DNA of 64,000 bases from Enterobacter hormaechei subsp. xiangfangensis (GCF_001729785.1 NZ_CP017183.1:992001-1056000), one strand, 5' to 3'. Shown: positions 18,062-29,753, numbered from the stretch's first letter. The notes: a model not told the origin generated them from the letters alone. A program made the numbers and translations.

Positions 18062-21000
18062 TCAATTCACCGCAAACTCCCTGTCCAGCCTGCTATACCC
18101 CAGCCCGTTGATCTTCTTCACCTTGATCTGCACCGGAATACGCTCTTTCATCGCCTCAACGTGGCTGATCACGCCGATGGTTTTCCCGGTGGCGTTCAGT
18201 GCGTCGAGCGCATCCAGCGCGGTGTCCAGCGTTTCACTGTCGAGCGTGCCGAACCCTTCATCCAGGAACAGCGAATCAATGCGCGTTTTGTGACTGACCA
18301 GATCGGAAAGCGCTAAAGCCAGCGCCAGACTGACCAGGAAACTCTCCCCGCCGGAAAGGGTACGGGTATCGCGTATCGCATCGGCCTGCCAGGTATCGAC
18401 CACTTCCAGCTCCAGCGCGTCGCTGGCTTTACGCTGAAGCAGATAGCGGCCATGCAGACGGTTGAGCTGCTGGTTGGCAAGCCACACCAGATTATCCAGC
18501 GTTAGCCCCTGGGCGAATTTACGGAATTTATCGCCGGTGCTGGAGCCTATCAGCGCATTGAGATAGCCCCAGTCGTCGGCCTGACGCGCCGCCTCCTCAA
18601 TCTGCTGCATAAGCGCCTGCTGGTGCAGACGGTTATCGGCGTCCTGTTTGAGCTGCTGGCGGATCTCCCCCTGATGCGTGGTGTTGTCCCGAAGCTGTTG
18701 CGCCAGCTGATGTAACTGCGCCTGAAGCGTTGCGGCATCGGTTTCCAGCCCCTCGGGGCGCTGTGCCTGATGCGCCTGAAGCTGCTGGCTTGCCTGCACC
18801 GAAAGCGCCGTGGTCTGCTGGAGCTGGTTTTCCAGCGTCTGCTTTTGCTGTTCAAGCTGGCGGATCGACGCTTCATCCAGCAGGGCGGAGAGAAATGCCT
18901 CCCGATCGGCAAAGCAGCTCGCGGTCAGCGCGGCGTTGAACTGAGCCTGTGATTGCTGGAGCCGTTCACGCTCAAGCGTCTCCTGCTGCTGTAGGGTGGT
19001 GAGCTGGCTTTGCAGCGACACGCATTCGTCGTGGATGCCGCGCCAGTTCTCAGGTATAACCGCGTCGGCTTCTGTATCATCGGTAACCGGCAGCGTCTCC
19101 AGGATTGGCATCAGGGCGTTAATACGTTCCTGAATCGTACCGTGCTGGGCCTGTTTTTCCTGCCACAGGGTATATTCAGCTTCGCGTGCGCTCAGCCAGG
19201 CGCTTTCGGCCCCTTCATCGGGCACGCTAAGCGACAGCGACTCTAGCGAGGCCGCCAGCGCCTGACGCGTCGCCGTCAGCTGCTGCTGGTACTGGCGCGC
19301 CTGACCTTCCTGTTCAATGAGCTGGTTTTGCAGCGTCAGACGCTGGCTGAGCTGATACAGCTGGCGTTCATACTGCTCCTGTGCGCTCATCCAGAGTGCT
19401 ATATCATCCTGAATATTCAGCGCTATGTTCAGGGAGGTGCAGACCTCCAGCCACTCTTTAGTGAGTGCTTGTTCTTCCTGAGAGAGAGCCTGTGCTTCCT
19501 CAGTCTCGCGCTGGATCTGTTGGGTCAGCGCATTCACCTGCCCGAGCACCAGCAATCCTTCCTCTTTTAGCGCGGCAACCTCTTTCTCCAGCGCGTCGCG
19601 GCGGCGCTGATTGTCAGTCAGTTCAAGCGCCTGATACTGCACAACTGCCGGGTGTTCGCGTGAACCGCAGAGCGGGCAAGGCTTACCCGCTTCCAGCTGA
19701 GCACGATAATTTTCAAGGTCCTTGATTGTCGCCTCACGCTCACAGAGCGCTTTCAGGTCGGCATAGTGCTGATTTTTTTCTTTGAACTGCTGACGCCGCA
19801 GGATCAGCGTTTCATTGAGCTTACCCTGCTCAGCCTGCGCTTTCTGCACGCTTTCCGCATTCTGGCGCAGTCGTTTTTGCAGCGGCTGATAGCGAGCGTG
19901 AAGCGCAGTCAGACGCTGGCGGAGCGCCCGCGATTGTGCCTGTTGCTCCATTGCCGTCGCGAGATCCTCAGCCGTCAGCGTCAGCGTACTCTCCGGCAGC
20001 TCAGCCAGCTTCTGACGAAGCTCAGCCATGCGCGCTGCCTGGGCAACAAGCTGATTTTTATCGCGATTCAGCTGCGTAAAATGCGCCCGCCAGCCGGCAA
20101 TTTCCTGTCCCCACTGACGGAAACGATCGTGTTCGGTTAGCCACTGCGTCAGCGCCGTGTGCTCTGTCTGCAACTGTTCACGGTTGCGCTGCGCACCGTT
20201 GCGGATACGCGCGCGCTGTGCCGCTCTGTCGAGTAAGCGAGTATTTACTTCGACAATTCGCTCTGCGGTTTGCGACAGGCGGGCGGTCTGCTCCTGCTGG
20301 TGCTCCCATAGCGGACGTAGCTGGGCGGCGGGTTGCGCCAGCTGGAGCTTCGCCAGTTGCGGCGCGGCGTCCGTCAGAGCCTGTTGCGCCTGCTGCTGCG
20401 AAGCGGCTGCGCGCTGCTGCTCACGTATCAGCTCGTCGTTACGCGTAAGCCACTGAAAATCTTTCTGTTGGCTCTGCTGCTGTGCCAGCAGGATTTTCTC
20501 TTCGTCAGTGAGCGCCTGCAAACTTTGCTGCAAGTGATGCTGCTGTTCCTCGCTCAACAGCACAACCCCTGCGGCCTGCGCTTCGCACATCTCCAGCGCG
20601 TTACGTGCCGCTTTGTGTTTTTCAAAAACCATGGCGGAAATCTGGCCGTAAATTTCCGTGCCGGTCAGTTCCTCCAGCAGCTCAGCGCGATCGCTCGGTT
20701 TAGCATTCAGGAAGGCGGCAAACTGCCCCTGCGAGAGCAACATCGAGCGGGTAAAGCGACCATAGTCCAGCCCGGTGAGTGCGGCGGTTTGTTCCAGCTT
20801 ATCCGTGACTTTGTCGGCCAGAATTTTGCCGTCTTCGCAGCGGGCCAGCTCTACGCGCGGTGCCTGTAAGTTCCCGTCCGGCTGGTTGCGGGCGCGGTTC
20901 TGGCTCCAGAAAGCGCGATAAGCAACGCCTTTGACCTCAAATTCCACTTCCGCCAGGCATTCGGCGGTATCGCGCGTCATCAGGTCGTTTTGCGCCTGAG

Positions 21001-21193
21001 AGACCTTATTAAGACGCGGCGTTTCGTGGTACAGCGCCAGGCAGATGGCATCCAGCAGCGTGGTTTTACCCGCGCCGGTTGCGCCGGTGATGGCAAACAG
21101 CCCGTTGCTGGCGAACGGCTCCGCGGTGAAATCAATTTTCCACTCACCCTTTAGCGAATTCAGATTTTTCAGACGCAGGCTCAGAATTTTCAT
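18062..21193 (-). CDS. sbcC: SbcC, exonuclease SbcCD ATPase subunit
   Basis: Large SMC/Rad50-like ATPase (1043 residues) that with SbcD cleaves hairpins and protein-blocked DNA ends. Walker A GATGAGKT is at residues 37-44; long coiled coils rich in Gln, Leu and Glu flank a zinc hook CPLC near residue 504; the signature [20 protein letters not shown] and Walker B with [11 protein letters not shown] lie near 945-985. The start overlaps the sbcD stop by four bases (ATGA), showing translational coupling. The end adjoins composite repeat copy A. Confidence 0.97.
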   Translation of the reverse strand: MKILSLRLKNLNSLKGEWKIDFTAEPFASNGLFAITGATGAGKTTLLDAICLALYHETPRLNKVSQAQNDLMTRDTAECLAEVEFEVKGVAYRAFWSQNRARNQPDGNLQAPRVELARCEDGKILADKVTDKLEQTAALTGLDYGRFTRSMLLSQGQFAAFLNAKPSDRAELLEELTGTEIYGQISAMVFEKHKAARNALEMCEAQAAGVVLLSEEQQHHLQQSLQALTDEEKILLAQQQSQQKDFQWLTRNDELIREQQRAAASQQQAQQALTDAAPQLAKLQLAQPAAQLRPLWEHQQEQTARLSQTAERIVEVNTRLLDRAAQRARIRNGAQRNREQLQTEHTALTQWLTEHDRFRQWGQEIAGWRAHFTQLNRDKNQLVAQAARMAELRQKLAELPESTLTLTAEDLATAMEQQAQSRALRQRLTALHARYQPLQKRLRQNAESVQKAQAEQGKLNETLILRRQQFKEKNQHYADLKALCEREATIKDLENYRAQLEAGKPCPLCGSREHPAVVQYQALELTDNQRRRDALEKEVAALKEEGLLVLGQVNALTQQIQRETEEAQALSQEEQALTKEWLEVCTSLNIALNIQDDIALWMSAQEQYERQLYQLSQRLTLQNQLIEQEGQARQYQQQLTATRQALAASLESLSLSVPDEGAESAWLSAREAEYTLWQEKQAQHGTIQERINALMPILETLPVTDDTEADAVIPENWRGIHDECVSLQSQLTTLQQQETLERERLQQSQAQFNAALTASCFADREAFLSALLDEASIRQLEQQKQTLENQLQQTTALSVQASQQLQAHQAQRPEGLETDAATLQAQLHQLAQQLRDNTTHQGEIRQQLKQDADNRLHQQALMQQIEEAARQADDWGYLNALIGSSTGDKFRKFAQGLTLDNLVWLANQQLNRLHGRYLLQRKASDALELEVVDTWQADAIRDTRTLSGGESFLVSLALALALSDLVSHKTRIDSLFLDEGFGTLDSETLDTALDALDALNATGKTIGVISHVEAMKERIPVQIKVKKINGLGYSRLDREFAVN

Positions 21194-22395
21194 GCGTTTT
21201 CGTCCTCGTCATGGAGGGAGTGCAGGGTCTGGGCAAACAGCTCGTTAAGCCTGGTGCGTCTGGCCTCGTCCACCTCTTCATGCGCAAGCCGCCGCGCGAA
21301 CACCTCTTCAACCCGAAGTTCGCTAAGCGTTTCACGCTGGGCGTTGAGCAGTATTTTCTCGCGCTGCTCGCGGCTGCGGCGTACCAGCAGTACTTCCACG
21401 GGAAGGTCTTCCGTCAGCGTCTGAATTTTACGCTGCATATCGTACAGGTAGTCGTCGGTGGTGATTTCGATATCGAGCCAGACGGGGGGATTAAGCGCTG
21501 CGCCGCGCCACTGCTCAAGCTGAGCGGTAATGGCGGCCAGATCGCCTTTCAGCACCGCCAGCGGCTGGGTGACCGGCACCTCGAGCGTCTCAACGGCGCT
21601 AAGTTTGCCTTCGGTGAAGCTCACCAGATGGACGGATTTGGCTTTGCCCGTTTCGTCAAAACTGAGCGAAATGGGCGAGCCGCAGTAGCGGATATGCTCG
21701 CAGCCGCCGATGATCTGCGCCCGGTGAATATGCCCGAGGGCAATGTAGTCGGCGGGGGGGAAGTTTTGCGCCGGAAACGCGTCCAGCGTACCGATATAGA
21801 TCTCGCGCACCGCATCACTCTTACTGGCTCCGACGGTGGTGAGGTGTCCGGTGGCAATGATCGGAATGGCCTGATCGCCGCGCAGGGCGCAGGCTTCCGT
21901 ATGCTGCTGGTGATAATAGCGGGTGATGGCCTGCAACAGATGCTGCTGTTTTTCGCTGCCGGACAGACCCGCCTGGCTTTGCACGATATCTCGCGGACGT
22001 AAAAACGGGATTGGGCACAGCACCGCGCCCGGCGTGCCGTCGCGTTTTTTCAGGATCTGCGGCGCGTGCCCGGCGCTGGCCACCACGGTGGTATTGAGGA
22101 ACGCCAGAATATCGCGGGATTCATTCAGCGTCGCCACCGAGTCATGATTTCCGGCGACAATCACCAGGTGACAACCGGTTTGCTGGAGGTTGACCACAAA
22201 ACGGTTGTATAGCTCACGCGCATAGCTCGGCGGCGATCCGGTATCAAAAATGTCGCCCGCCACAATAATCGCGTCCACCTCGTGAGCCTGAGCCGTCTCC
22301 AGCAGCCAGTTCAGGAACGCTTCATGTTCCGCGGCGCGGCTTTTGCTGTAAAAATTTTGACCCAGGTGCCAGTCTGAGGTGTGAAGTATGCGCAT
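21190..22395 (-). CDS. sbcD: SbcD, exonuclease SbcCD nuclease subunit
   Basis: Mre11-like metallophosphoesterase, 401 residues. Metal-binding motifs are in order: DWHLGQ (residues 8-13), GDIFD, GNHDS, ATGHL and GHIHRAQ. It forms the nuclease centre of SbcCD. First gene of the sbcDC operon, divergent from phoB; the 187-bp gap carries the phoB Pho box and must also contain the sbcD promoter. Confidence 0.97.
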   Translation of the reverse strand: MRILHTSDWHLGQNFYSKSRAAEHEAFLNWLLETAQAHEVDAIIVAGDIFDTGSPPSYARELYNRFVVNLQQTGCHLVIVAGNHDSVATLNESRDILAFLNTTVVASAGHAPQILKKRDGTPGAVLCPIPFLRPRDIVQSQAGLSGSEKQQHLLQAITRYYHQQHTEACALRGDQAIPIIATGHLTTVGASKSDAVREIYIGTLDAFPAQNFPPADYIALGHIHRAQIIGGCEHIRYCGSPISLSFDETGKAKSVHLVSFTEGKLSAVETLEVPVTQPLAVLKGDLAAITAQLEQWRGAALNPPVWLDIEITTDDYLYDMQRKIQTLTEDLPVEVLLVRRSREQREKILLNAQRETLSELRVEEVFARRLAHEEVDEARRTRLNELFAQTLHSLHDEDENA

Positions 22396-22498
22396 AAAAG
22401 ATCCGTGGCAATAATAAGAAAGCAGGATTATAAACTTTCGTGGAACGGAAAATAACCGCTGTAATAAAACAACAGTTTGCCATTTATAGTGGTAATGT

Positions 22499-22527
22499 TT
22501 TTCATAAATCTGTCATAAATCTGACGC
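22499..22527 (+). promoter_or_regulatory. Pho box upstream of phoB
   Basis: TTTTCATAAATCTGTCAT followed in phase by CTGTCATAAATCTGACGC: tandem 11-base repeats as in the E. coli phoB promoter, 56 bases or more before the start. This gives positive autoregulation of phoBR by phospho-PhoB. Confidence 0.85.
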
Positions 22528-22582
22528 ATAATGACGCCGCATTACAGACTTGTAACTTAAATACGATAAGACAGGGCAAAGT

Positions 22583-23272
22583 ATGGCGAGACGTATTCTG
22601 GTCGTAGAAGATGAAGCTCCGATCCGTGAAATGGTGTGCTTCGTGCTTGAACAAAATGGCTTCCAGCCGGTTGAAGCGGAAGATTATGACAGCGCGGTGA
22701 ACCAGCTGAATGAACCCTGGCCCGATCTGATCCTGCTGGACTGGATGCTGCCTGGCGGTTCCGGATTGCAGTTTATCAAGCATATCAAACGCGAGGCGAT
22801 GACCCGTGATATCCCGGTGGTGATGCTGACGGCGCGCGGCGAGGAAGAGGATCGCGTGCGCGGTCTGGAAACCGGCGCGGACGATTACATCACCAAACCG
22901 TTCTCCCCGAAAGAGCTGGTGGCGCGTATCAAAGCCGTGATGCGCCGTATTTCACCGATGGCGGTGGAAGAGGTGATTGAGATGCAGGGTCTGAGCCTGG
23001 ATCCTACCTCGCACCGGGTCATGACCGGTGAAAATCCCCTCGATATGGGACCGACCGAATTTAAACTCCTGCACTTCTTTATGACCCACCCGGAGCGCGT
23101 TTACAGCCGCGAACAGTTGCTGAATAACGTCTGGGGAACTAACGTCTATGTCGAAGACCGAACGGTTGACGTCCATATTCGCCGCCTGCGTAAAGCACTG
23201 GAACTGAGCGGCCACGATCGCATGGTACAGACGGTCCGCGGCACGGGTTATCGCTTCTCGACCCGTTTCTGA
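22583..23272 (+). CDS. phoB: PhoB, phosphate regulon response regulator
   Basis: OmpR-family response regulator, 229 residues. The receiver domain has acidic residues E9-D10, phosphoacceptor D53 (LLDWM) and the conserved KPF near residue 105; the C-terminal winged helix (about 130-229) includes [10 protein letters not shown] and GTGYRF. It activates the Pho regulon when PhoR signals phosphate limitation. In this window its visible targets are its own promoter and the Pho box before the phoA remnant/psiF. Confidence 0.98.
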   Translation: MARRILVVEDEAPIREMVCFVLEQNGFQPVEAEDYDSAVNQLNEPWPDLILLDWMLPGGSGLQFIKHIKREAMTRDIPVVMLTARGEEEDRVRGLETGADDYITKPFSPKELVARIKAVMRRISPMAVEEVIEMQGLSLDPTSHRVMTGENPLDMGPTEFKLLHFFMTHPERVYSREQLLNNVWGTNVYVEDRTVDVHIRRLRKALELSGHDRMVQTVRGTGYRFSTRF

Positions 23273-23293
23273 ACAATGACAGGAGTGTGACGC

Positions 23294-24589
23294 GTGCTGG
23301 AACGTCTGTCATGGAAAAGGCTCGTCTTTGAACTGATCTTATGCTGTATTCCGGCCCTCATTCTGGGGGCTATCTTTGGCTATCTGCCGTGGTTTTTACT
23401 GGTGGCCGTGACGGGATTGCTCGTCTGGCATTTCTGGAATTTACTGCGTCTTTCCTGGTGGCTGTGGGTCGACAGAAGTATGACACCTCCGCCGGGAAGC
23501 GGGAGCTGGGAACCGCTACTCTACGGCCTGCACCAGATGCAGATGCGTAATAAAAAGCGCCGTCGTGAGCTGGGAAGCCTGATCAAACGCTTTCGTAGCG
23601 GTGCGGAGTCACTGCCGGACGCGGTGATCCTGACGACGGAAGAAGGGACCATCTTCTGGTGCAATGGCCTCGCGCAACAGCTGCTGGGCCTGCGCTGGCC
23701 GGATGATAATGGTCAGAACATCCTGAACCTTCTGCGTTATCCCGAGTTCACGCTGTATCTGAAAAAGCGGGATTTTTCGCGCCCGCACAATCTGAAGCTC
23801 AATAACGGTCGCCATCTGGAAATCCGCGTGATGCCCTACAGCGATCGGCAGTGGCTGATGGTGGCGCGGGACGTTACCCAGATGCACCAGCTTGAGGGCG
23901 CGAGACGTAACTTCTTTGCCAACGTCAGCCACGAGCTGCGTACGCCCTTGACGGTGCTTCAGGGCTACCTGGAGATGATGCAGGAGCAAACGCTTGAGGG
24001 GGCGCCGCGTGAGAAAGCGCTGCATACCATGCGGGAGCAGACGTTCCGCATGGAAGGGCTGGTCAAACAGCTGCTGACGCTTTCAAAAATTGAGGCTGCC
24101 CCGTCGCTGGCGCTAAATGACATCATTGATGTGCCGATGATGTTGCGGGTGGTGGAGCGCGAAGCCCAAACGCTGAGTCATAATCAGCACACCCTGAGTT
24201 TTGACGTTGATAACACGCTGAAAGTGCTCGGCAGTGAAGATGAGCTGCGAAGCGCTATCTCAAACCTGGTCTATAACGCCGTGAATCATACCCCGAAAGG
24301 GACGCATATCGCGGTACGCTGGCAGCATACCCCGGCGGGCGCTGAGTTTAGCGTCGAGGACAACGGGCCGGGGATTGGGCCTGAACACCTCCCGCGTCTC
24401 ACTGAACGGTTCTACCGGGTGGATAAGGCGCGCTCGCGGCAGACCGGCGGAAGCGGACTGGGGCTGGCAATTGTGAAGCATGCCGTCAGCCACCACGAAA
24501 GCCGGCTCAATATCGAAAGCACCCTCGGTAAGGGCACGCGCTTTAGCTTCGTGATTCCGGAACGATTAATTGCCAAAAAAAGCGCCTGA
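23294..24589 (+). CDS. phoR: PhoR, phosphate regulon sensor kinase
   Basis: Inner-membrane histidine kinase, 431 residues, GTG start as in E. coli. Two N-terminal membrane segments (residues 10-50), a PAS domain (about 95-195), phosphoacceptor H213 in [10 protein letters not shown], then the HATPase domain with [17 protein letters not shown] and [12 protein letters not shown]. It senses phosphate through the Pst system and PhoU and phosphorylates PhoB. It lies 21 bases after phoB and is terminated by a strong hairpin. Confidence 0.98.
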   Translation: MLERLSWKRLVFELILCCIPALILGAIFGYLPWFLLVAVTGLLVWHFWNLLRLSWWLWVDRSMTPPPGSGSWEPLLYGLHQMQMRNKKRRRELGSLIKRFRSGAESLPDAVILTTEEGTIFWCNGLAQQLLGLRWPDDNGQNILNLLRYPEFTLYLKKRDFSRPHNLKLNNGRHLEIRVMPYSDRQWLMVARDVTQMHQLEGARRNFFANVSHELRTPLTVLQGYLEMMQEQTLEGAPREKALHTMREQTFRMEGLVKQLLTLSKIEAAPSLALNDIIDVPMMLRVVEREAQTLSHNQHTLSFDVDNTLKVLGSEDELRSAISNLVYNAVNHTPKGTHIAVRWQHTPAGAEFSVEDNGPGIGPEHLPRLTERFYRVDKARSRQTGGSGLGLAIVKHAVSHHESRLNIESTLGKGTRFSFVIPERLIAKKSA

Positions 24590-24615
24590 CAGCGTGTGTG
24601 TCAGGCTACCTTTCC

Positions 24616-24646
24616 ACGGGCCAGCGATTGCTGGCCCGTTTGCTTT
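24616..24646 (+). terminator. Rho-independent terminator of phoBR
   Basis: Perfect 10-bp stem ACGGGCCAGC/GCTGGCCCGT, 4-base loop, T-rich tail, 27 bases after the phoR stop. Confidence 0.9.
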
Positions 24647-24709
24647 GCAGTCAAGCGAAACGCGGATGAATATTATACGGCTGGTGCTTTTTTGTTCGCA
24701 TGATTAGCC

Positions 24710-24799
24710 ATGAGTTTTTCTTATACATGGCATATTATGTTGGTCTGGATTTTCATGCTGGCATATTGTTCTGGTTTTACGATCCCTTCTTGCCTTTAA
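24710..24799 (+). CDS. Possible 29-residue hydrophobic small protein (speculative)
   Basis: Within the 409-bp phoR-brnQ gap an ATG opens a 29-codon frame, beginning MSFSYTWHIM, with a continuous hydrophobic segment (residues 8-25, rich in Met, Leu, Ile, Phe and Trp). It would make a single-pass membrane peptide. There is no good Shine-Dalgarno before it, and I know no homologue. It could be chance in AT-rich DNA. The remainder of the gap, about 200 bp up to brnQ, shows an inverted repeat at 24795-24817 and no other coding signal. Confidence 0.2.
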   Translation: MSFSYTWHIMLVWIFMLAYCSGFTIPSCL

Positions 24800-24817
24800 A
24801 CGTTATAAGCGTTTAAA
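24795..24817. promoter_or_regulatory. AT-rich inverted repeat upstream of brnQ
   Basis: TTTAAACG and CGTTTAAA are perfect 8-base arms around seven bases, 181 bases before the brnQ start. It has the form of a dimeric regulator site; the regulator is unknown. Confidence 0.35.
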
Positions 24818-24998
24818 TTGCCCCCCATATACTGTCAGACCGACTTTATTTGCGTGGTAAATCGAAAAACTATTCTTCGCCACGCCAGGACGGGAGCATA
24901 TCCCGCTGAAATTGAGCAAATTTTCCGCTGTATCGTCCCATCAGGGATGGCGAAAATCTCAACGTATTCAACACCACATCCACAGGCAGTAAGGTTTT

Positions 24999-26318
24999 AT
25001 GACCCATCACTTGAAATCGCGTGACATTATCGCGCTGGGCTTTATGACATTTGCGCTGTTCGTTGGCGCAGGTAATATCATTTTTCCTCCAATGGTTGGC
25101 TTACAGGCGGGTGAACACGTCTGGACGGCTGCGTTTGGCTTCCTGCTTACTGCCGTGGGCCTGCCGGTACTGACCGTTATCGCGCTGGCGAAAGTCGGTG
25201 GCGGTGTGGACAGCCTCAGCACCCCGATTGGCAAAGTGGCTGGCGTTCTGCTGGCAACAGTCTGCTATCTGGCCGTTGGCCCGCTGTTCGCGACCCCGCG
25301 CACGGCGACCGTCTCCTTTGAAGTGGGTATCGCCCCGCTGACCGGTGACGGCGCGATGCCACTGTTTATTTACAGCCTCATTTACTTCGCCATCGTGATT
25401 CTGGTTTCTCTCTATCCGGGCAAACTGCTGGATACCGTGGGTAACTTCCTGGCACCGCTGAAAATTGTGGCGCTGATTGTGCTGGCGGTTGCGGCCATTG
25501 TCTGGCCTGCGGGGCCCATCAGCTCCGCGATGGACGCCTACCAGAACGCGGCGTTCTCAAACGGTTTCGTGAACGGCTATCTGACGATGGATACGCTTGG
25601 CGCGATGGTGTTTGGTATCGTTATCGTTAACGCCGCGCGCTCCCGTGGGGTGACCGAAGCGCGCCTGCTGACTCGTTACACTATCTGGGCTGGCCTGATG
25701 GCCGGTGTCGGCCTGACGCTGCTGTATCTGGCGCTGTTCCGTCTGGGTTCAGATAGCGCAACGCTGGTCGATCAGAGCGCAAACGGCGCGGCGATCCTGC
25801 ATGCTTACGTGCAGCACACCTTTGGTGGTGCAGGCAGCATGCTGCTGGCGGCGCTGATTTTCCTGGCCTGTCTGGTGACGGCGGTGGGTCTGACCTGCGC
25901 CTGCGCGGAGTTCTTCGCTCAGTATCTGCCGCTCTCTTACCGCACGCTGGTGTTTATCCTCGGCATCTTCTCCATGGCGGTTTCAAACCTCGGTCTGAGC
26001 CACCTGATCCAGGTGTCAATTCCGGTGCTGACGGCTATCTATCCGCCATGTATCGTGCTGGTGGTGCTGAGCTTCACCCGCCCGTGGTGGCATAACTCGA
26101 CGCGAATTATTGCGCCGGCCATGTTTATCAGCCTGATTTTTGGTATCCTTGACGGGATCAAAGCATCAGCATTTGCAGAAATCCTGCCAGCCTGGACACA
26201 GCGTCTGCCGCTGTCCGAGCAGGGCCTGGCCTGGCTGATGCCTTCCGTTGTAGCGCTGGTTCTTGCGATTATCTGGGACCGTGCGGCCGGGCGTCAGGTG
26301 ACATCCAACGCCCATTAA
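24999..26318 (+). CDS. brnQ: BrnQ, branched-chain amino acid transporter
   Basis: Inner-membrane cation-coupled symporter for Leu, Ile and Val (LIV-II system), 439 residues with about 12 hydrophobic helices and the family signature [14 protein letters not shown] at residues 18-31. Same length as E. coli BrnQ. The ATG at 24999 is preceded by TAAGG. A strong terminator follows, so it is transcribed separately from proY. Confidence 0.97.
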   Translation: MTHHLKSRDIIALGFMTFALFVGAGNIIFPPMVGLQAGEHVWTAAFGFLLTAVGLPVLTVIALAKVGGGVDSLSTPIGKVAGVLLATVCYLAVGPLFATPRTATVSFEVGIAPLTGDGAMPLFIYSLIYFAIVILVSLYPGKLLDTVGNFLAPLKIVALIVLAVAAIVWPAGPISSAMDAYQNAAFSNGFVNGYLTMDTLGAMVFGIVIVNAARSRGVTEARLLTRYTIWAGLMAGVGLTLLYLALFRLGSDSATLVDQSANGAAILHAYVQHTFGGAGSMLLAALIFLACLVTAVGLTCACAEFFAQYLPLSYRTLVFILGIFSMAVSNLGLSHLIQVSIPVLTAIYPPCIVLVVLSFTRPWWHNSTRIIAPAMFISLIFGILDGIKASAFAEILPAWTQRLPLSEQGLAWLMPSVVALVLAIIWDRAAGRQVTSNAH

Positions 26319-26340
26319 TCAACGGCAACAAATTGTTTAA

Positions 26341-26373
26341 CCACGGGGCTTAAGGCCCCGTGGTTTTTTGTTT
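26341..26373 (+). terminator. Rho-independent terminator of brnQ
   Basis: CCACGGGGC/GCCCCGTGG stem with a short TTAAG loop and two long T-runs, 22 bases after the brnQ stop and 27 bases before proY. Confidence 0.92.
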
Positions 26374-26399
26374 TTTTCGTGTTGAATGGCAAGATTTTA

Positions 26400-27773
26400 A
26401 TGGAAAGCACTAACAAACTTAAACGTGGATTGAGCACCCGCCACATCCGCTTTATGGCGCTGGGCTCGGCTATCGGCACCGGTCTTTTTTATGGCTCGGC
26501 AGATGCCATCAAAATGGCCGGTCCAAGCGTTCTGCTGGCCTACATCATCGGCGGTGCCGCGGCCTATATCATCATGCGTGCGCTGGGGGAGATGTCGGTT
26601 CACAACCCGTCTGCCAGCTCGTTTTCACGCTATGCACAAGAGAACTTAGGCCCGCTGGCCGGGTTTATCACTGGCTGGACTTATTGCTTTGAAATCCTGA
26701 TTGTCGCCATTGCCGATGTGACGGCGTTTGGCATCTATATGGGGGTCTGGTTCCCTGCCGTGCCGCACTGGATCTGGGTGCTGAGCGTGGTGCTGATTAT
26801 CTGCGCCGTTAACCTGATGAGCGTGAAGGTGTTTGGCGAGCTGGAGTTCTGGTTCTCCTTCTTCAAGGTCGCGACCATTATCATCATGATCCTCGCCGGT
26901 TTCGGCATCATCATCTGGGGTATCGGCAACGGTGGGCAGCCAACCGGCATCCATAACCTGTGGAGCAACGGCGGCTTCTTTAGCAACGGCTGGCTCGGGA
27001 TGGTCATGTCGCTCCAGATGGTCATGTTCGCCTATGGCGGAATCGAGATTATCGGCATCACCGCCGGGGAAGCGAAAGATCCGGAGAAGTCTATTCCGCG
27101 CGCCATCAACTCGGTGCCGATGCGTATCCTGGTGTTCTACGTGGGCACGCTGTTTGTGATTATGTCCATCTACCCGTGGAACCAGGTGGGCACCAACGGC
27201 AGCCCGTTTGTCCTGACTTTCCAGCATATGGGCATTGCGTTTGCCGCCAGCATTCTCAACTTTGTGGTGCTGACCGCCTCGCTGTCGGCCATCAACAGTG
27301 ACGTGTTCGGCGTGGGCCGTATGCTGCACGGCATGGCGGAGCAGGGCAGTGCGCCGAAGGTGTTTGCCAAAACGTCGCGTCGCGGCACCCCGTGGGTAAC
27401 GGTGCTGGTCATGACCGTGGCGCTGCTGTTCTCGGTTTACCTGAACTACATCATGCCGGAGAACGTCTTCCTGGTGATTGCGTCACTGGCGACCTTCGCC
27501 ACCGTGTGGGTGTGGATCATGATCCTGCTGTCGCAGATTGCGTTCCGTCGCCGCCTGTCGCCAGAAGAGGCCAAAGCGCTGAAGTTTAAAGTGCCGGGCG
27601 GCGTGCCAACGACCATTGTCGGTCTGATCTTCTTGGTCTTCATCATTGGCCTGATTGGTTATCACCCGGATACCCGTATTTCCCTGTACGTGGGCTTCGC
27701 GTGGATCGTCCTGCTGCTGGTGGGCTGGATGTTTAAATGTCGCCGCGATCGTCAGCTGGCGGAAGCACAGTAA
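26400..27773 (+). CDS. proY: ProY, amino acid permease (proline-specific type)
   Basis: APC-superfamily permease of 457 residues with 12 predicted helices; the N-terminal [20 protein letters not shown] is the AAT-family signature. E. coli ProY is described as a cryptic proline transporter; other work links ProY-like proteins to histidine uptake, so the substrate is uncertain. The start is ATG 26400 ([11 protein letters not shown]) rather than the in-frame ATG seven codons earlier. No obvious Shine-Dalgarno, and the start is very close to the brnQ terminator, so the promoter position is unclear. Confidence 0.92.
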   Translation: MESTNKLKRGLSTRHIRFMALGSAIGTGLFYGSADAIKMAGPSVLLAYIIGGAAAYIIMRALGEMSVHNPSASSFSRYAQENLGPLAGFITGWTYCFEILIVAIADVTAFGIYMGVWFPAVPHWIWVLSVVLIICAVNLMSVKVFGELEFWFSFFKVATIIIMILAGFGIIIWGIGNGGQPTGIHNLWSNGGFFSNGWLGMVMSLQMVMFAYGGIEIIGITAGEAKDPEKSIPRAINSVPMRILVFYVGTLFVIMSIYPWNQVGTNGSPFVLTFQHMGIAFAASILNFVVLTASLSAINSDVFGVGRMLHGMAEQGSAPKVFAKTSRRGTPWVTVLVMTVALLFSVYLNYIMPENVFLVIASLATFATVWVWIMILLSQIAFRRRLSPEEAKALKFKVPGGVPTTIVGLIFLVFIIGLIGYHPDTRISLYVGFAWIVLLLVGWMFKCRRDRQLAEAQ

Positions 27774-27782
27774 CATTCTTTT

Positions 27783-27835
27783 CCCCTCTCCCCGTGGGAG
27801 AGGGTTAGGGTGAGGGCATCAGGCTGCACTGATGC
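27783..27835 (+). repeat. Composite hairpin repeat, partial copy B (proY/malZ)
   Basis: CCCTCTCCC/GGGAGAGGG followed by TTAGGGTGAGGGCATCAGGCTGCAC. It matches the second half of the composite repeat of copies A, C and D but lacks the AACGGCAAC hairpin. It lies ten bases after the proY stop. Confidence 0.8.
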
Positions 27836-27857
27836 CTCCTCCCCCGTCCTCCTCCCC
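27835..27857 (-). promoter_or_regulatory. Two candidate MalT boxes before malZ
   Basis: On the minus strand GGGGAGGAGG occurs at 27848-27857 and again at 27835-27844, 13 bases apart, matching the MalT consensus GGGGA(T/G)GAGG. E. coli malZ is MalT-dependent. The C-rich tract is low in complexity, so this may be chance. Confidence 0.4.
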
Positions 27858-27935
27858 CAATAAATCCCATCATGGTGAGCTATCCTTAATCACCCTGTGG
27901 CAAGGTGACGTCAATTTCATCAAAGGGGATTCGTG

Positions 27936-29753
27936 ATGTTAAACGCCTGGCACCTTCCGGTTGCCCCATTTGTTAAGCAAAACAAAGACAACCTTGTGAT
28001 TACGCTCTGGCTGGCAGGGGACAATCAGCCTGAACGTGTGACCCTGCGCGCCGAAGTGGATAACGAAGAAACGTCGCTGAAAATGCACAAAGTGCGCAGC
28101 CAGCCGCAGCCGGGCGTCACGGCGTGGCGGGCAAATATCGATTTGCGCAGCGGGCAACCGCGTCGCCGCTACGGCTTCAAGCTGCTGTGGAACAACCGCC
28201 AGCTGTGGTTTACCCCGCAGGGTTTCAGCCGTTTCCCTCCGGCCAGGCTGGAGCAGTTTGCCGTGGATCACCCGGATAACGGCCCGCAGTGGGTTAACGA
28301 TCAGGTCTTTTACCAGATTTTCCCGGACCGCTTTGCGCGCAGTGAAAAGCGCACCGTCGATCAGGACAAGGTTTATTACCATCATGCGGTCGGTCACGAC
28401 ATCATTCTGAAAAAATGGGACGAGCCGCTGACCGCCCAGGCGGGGGGATCGACCTTTTACGGCGGCGATCTCGACGGTATCAGCGAAAAACTGCCGTACC
28501 TGAAAAAGCTCGGCGTGACGGCGCTGTACCTGAACCCGGTGTTTAAAGCGCCAAGCGTGCACAAATACGATACGCAGGACTACCGCCACGTTGACGAGCA
28601 GTTTGGCGGTGACGAAGCGCTGCTGCGGCTGCGGCACAACACGCAAAAAGAGGGTATGCGCCTGATCCTTGATGGCGTGTTCAATCACAGCGGTGATTCT
28701 CACGCGTGGTTTGACCGTCACAATCAGTCGATGGGCGGCGCATGCCATAATCCGGACTCACCGCAGCGTGACTGGTACAGTTTTGACGAGAATGGCCGCG
28801 CCCTGGACTGGCTGGGCTACCCGAGCCTGCCGAAGCTCGATTTCCAGTCGCCATCGCTGGTGAATGAGATCTACGGCGGCGACGACAGCATCGTGCGCCA
28901 CTGGCTGAAAGCGCCGTGGAACATGGACGGCTGGCGGCTGGACGTGGTGCATATGCTGGGTGAAGCAGGCGGGGCGCGGAATAACCTTCAGCATGTCGCC
29001 GCCATTACCCGGTCGGCAAAAGCGGCCCGGTCGGAAGCATTCGTCTTCGGGGAGCACTTTGGCGACGCGCGTCAGTGGTTGCAGGCTGATGCACAAGACG
29101 CGGCGATGAACTATCGCGGCTTCACCTTCCCGCTGTGGGGTTTCCTCGCTAACACCGATATCTCTTACGATCCGCAGCATATTGACGCCGAAACCTGCAT
29201 GGCGTGGATGGAAAACTATCGCGCTGGCCTGTCGCATCAGCAGCAGCTGCGGATGTTTAACCAGCTCGACAGCCACGATACCGCACGCTTTAAATCGTTG
29301 CTGGGTAAGGATGTGGCGCGTCTGCCGCTGGCGGTGACCTGGCTCTTTACCTGGCCGGGCGTACCCTGCATCTACTATGGCGATGAAGTCGGGCTGGACG
29401 GCAACAACGATCCGTTCTGCCGTAAAACCTTCCCGTGGGAGCCTGAAAAGCAGGATCAGGATCTGTTCAGCCTCTACCAGCGCATGGCGACGCTGCGCAA
29501 GCAGAGCCAGGCCCTGCGATACGGGGGCTGTCAGGTGATGTACGCCCACGATAACGTGGTGGTGTTTGTCCGCGTCTATAACCAGCAGCGCGTGCTGGTG
29601 GCGATCAACCGGGGCGAGGCGTGTGAAGTCGTGCTGGAAGATTCACCGCTGCTGGCTGGTAAAATGTGGAAGAGCAAAGAGGGTAAAGCGACGTTCCAGG
29701 GGAGCGTGCTCACGCTGCCAGCGATCTCCGCTGCGGTCTGGTTCGGCAGCTAA
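27936..29753 (+). CDS. malZ: Maltodextrin glucosidase MalZ
   Basis: Cytoplasmic GH13 enzyme removing glucose from the reducing end of maltotriose and longer maltodextrins. 605 residues: N-terminal beta-sandwich (1-120), then a TIM barrel with [21 protein letters not shown], the nucleophile region DGWRLDVVH, the acid/base GEHFG and LDSHDTAR. The start is ATG 27936, one codon after an in-frame GTG, with AAGGGGAT before it. In E. coli acpH follows; here three other genes intervene. Confidence 0.96.
   Translation: MLNAWHLPVAPFVKQNKDNLVITLWLAGDNQPERVTLRAEVDNEETSLKMHKVRSQPQPGVTAWRANIDLRSGQPRRRYGFKLLWNNRQLWFTPQGFSRFPPARLEQFAVDHPDNGPQWVNDQVFYQIFPDRFARSEKRTVDQDKVYYHHAVGHDIILKKWDEPLTAQAGGSTFYGGDLDGISEKLPYLKKLGVTALYLNPVFKAPSVHKYDTQDYRHVDEQFGGDEALLRLRHNTQKEGMRLILDGVFNHSGDSHAWFDRHNQSMGGACHNPDSPQRDWYSFDENGRALDWLGYPSLPKLDFQSPSLVNEIYGGDDSIVRHWLKAPWNMDGWRLDVVHMLGEAGGARNNLQHVAAITRSAKAARSEAFVFGEHFGDARQWLQADAQDAAMNYRGFTFPLWGFLANTDISYDPQHIDAETCMAWMENYRAGLSHQQQLRMFNQLDSHDTARFKSLLGKDVARLPLAVTWLFTWPGVPCIYYGDEVGLDGNNDPFCRKTFPWEPEKQDQDLFSLYQRMATLRKQSQALRYGGCQVMYAHDNVVVFVRVYNQQRVLVAINRGEACEVVLEDSPLLAGKMWKSKEGKATFQGSVLTLPAISAAVWFGS

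Noticed and set aside
24818..25024. 68-residue frame before and overlapping brnQ
   Set aside because: It overlaps the brnQ start, has no ribosome site and no protein-like character; treated as leader DNA.
26646..27329. 227-residue His/Asp-rich open frame antisense to proY
   Set aside because: The composition is what the reverse strand of a hydrophobic permease gene produces; not a metal-binding protein.
27783..27835. The GGGTGAGGG-bearing repeats as a CRISPR or ERIC element
   Set aside because: Copies are far apart, palindromic and not separated by unique spacers; the sequence does not match the ERIC consensus.
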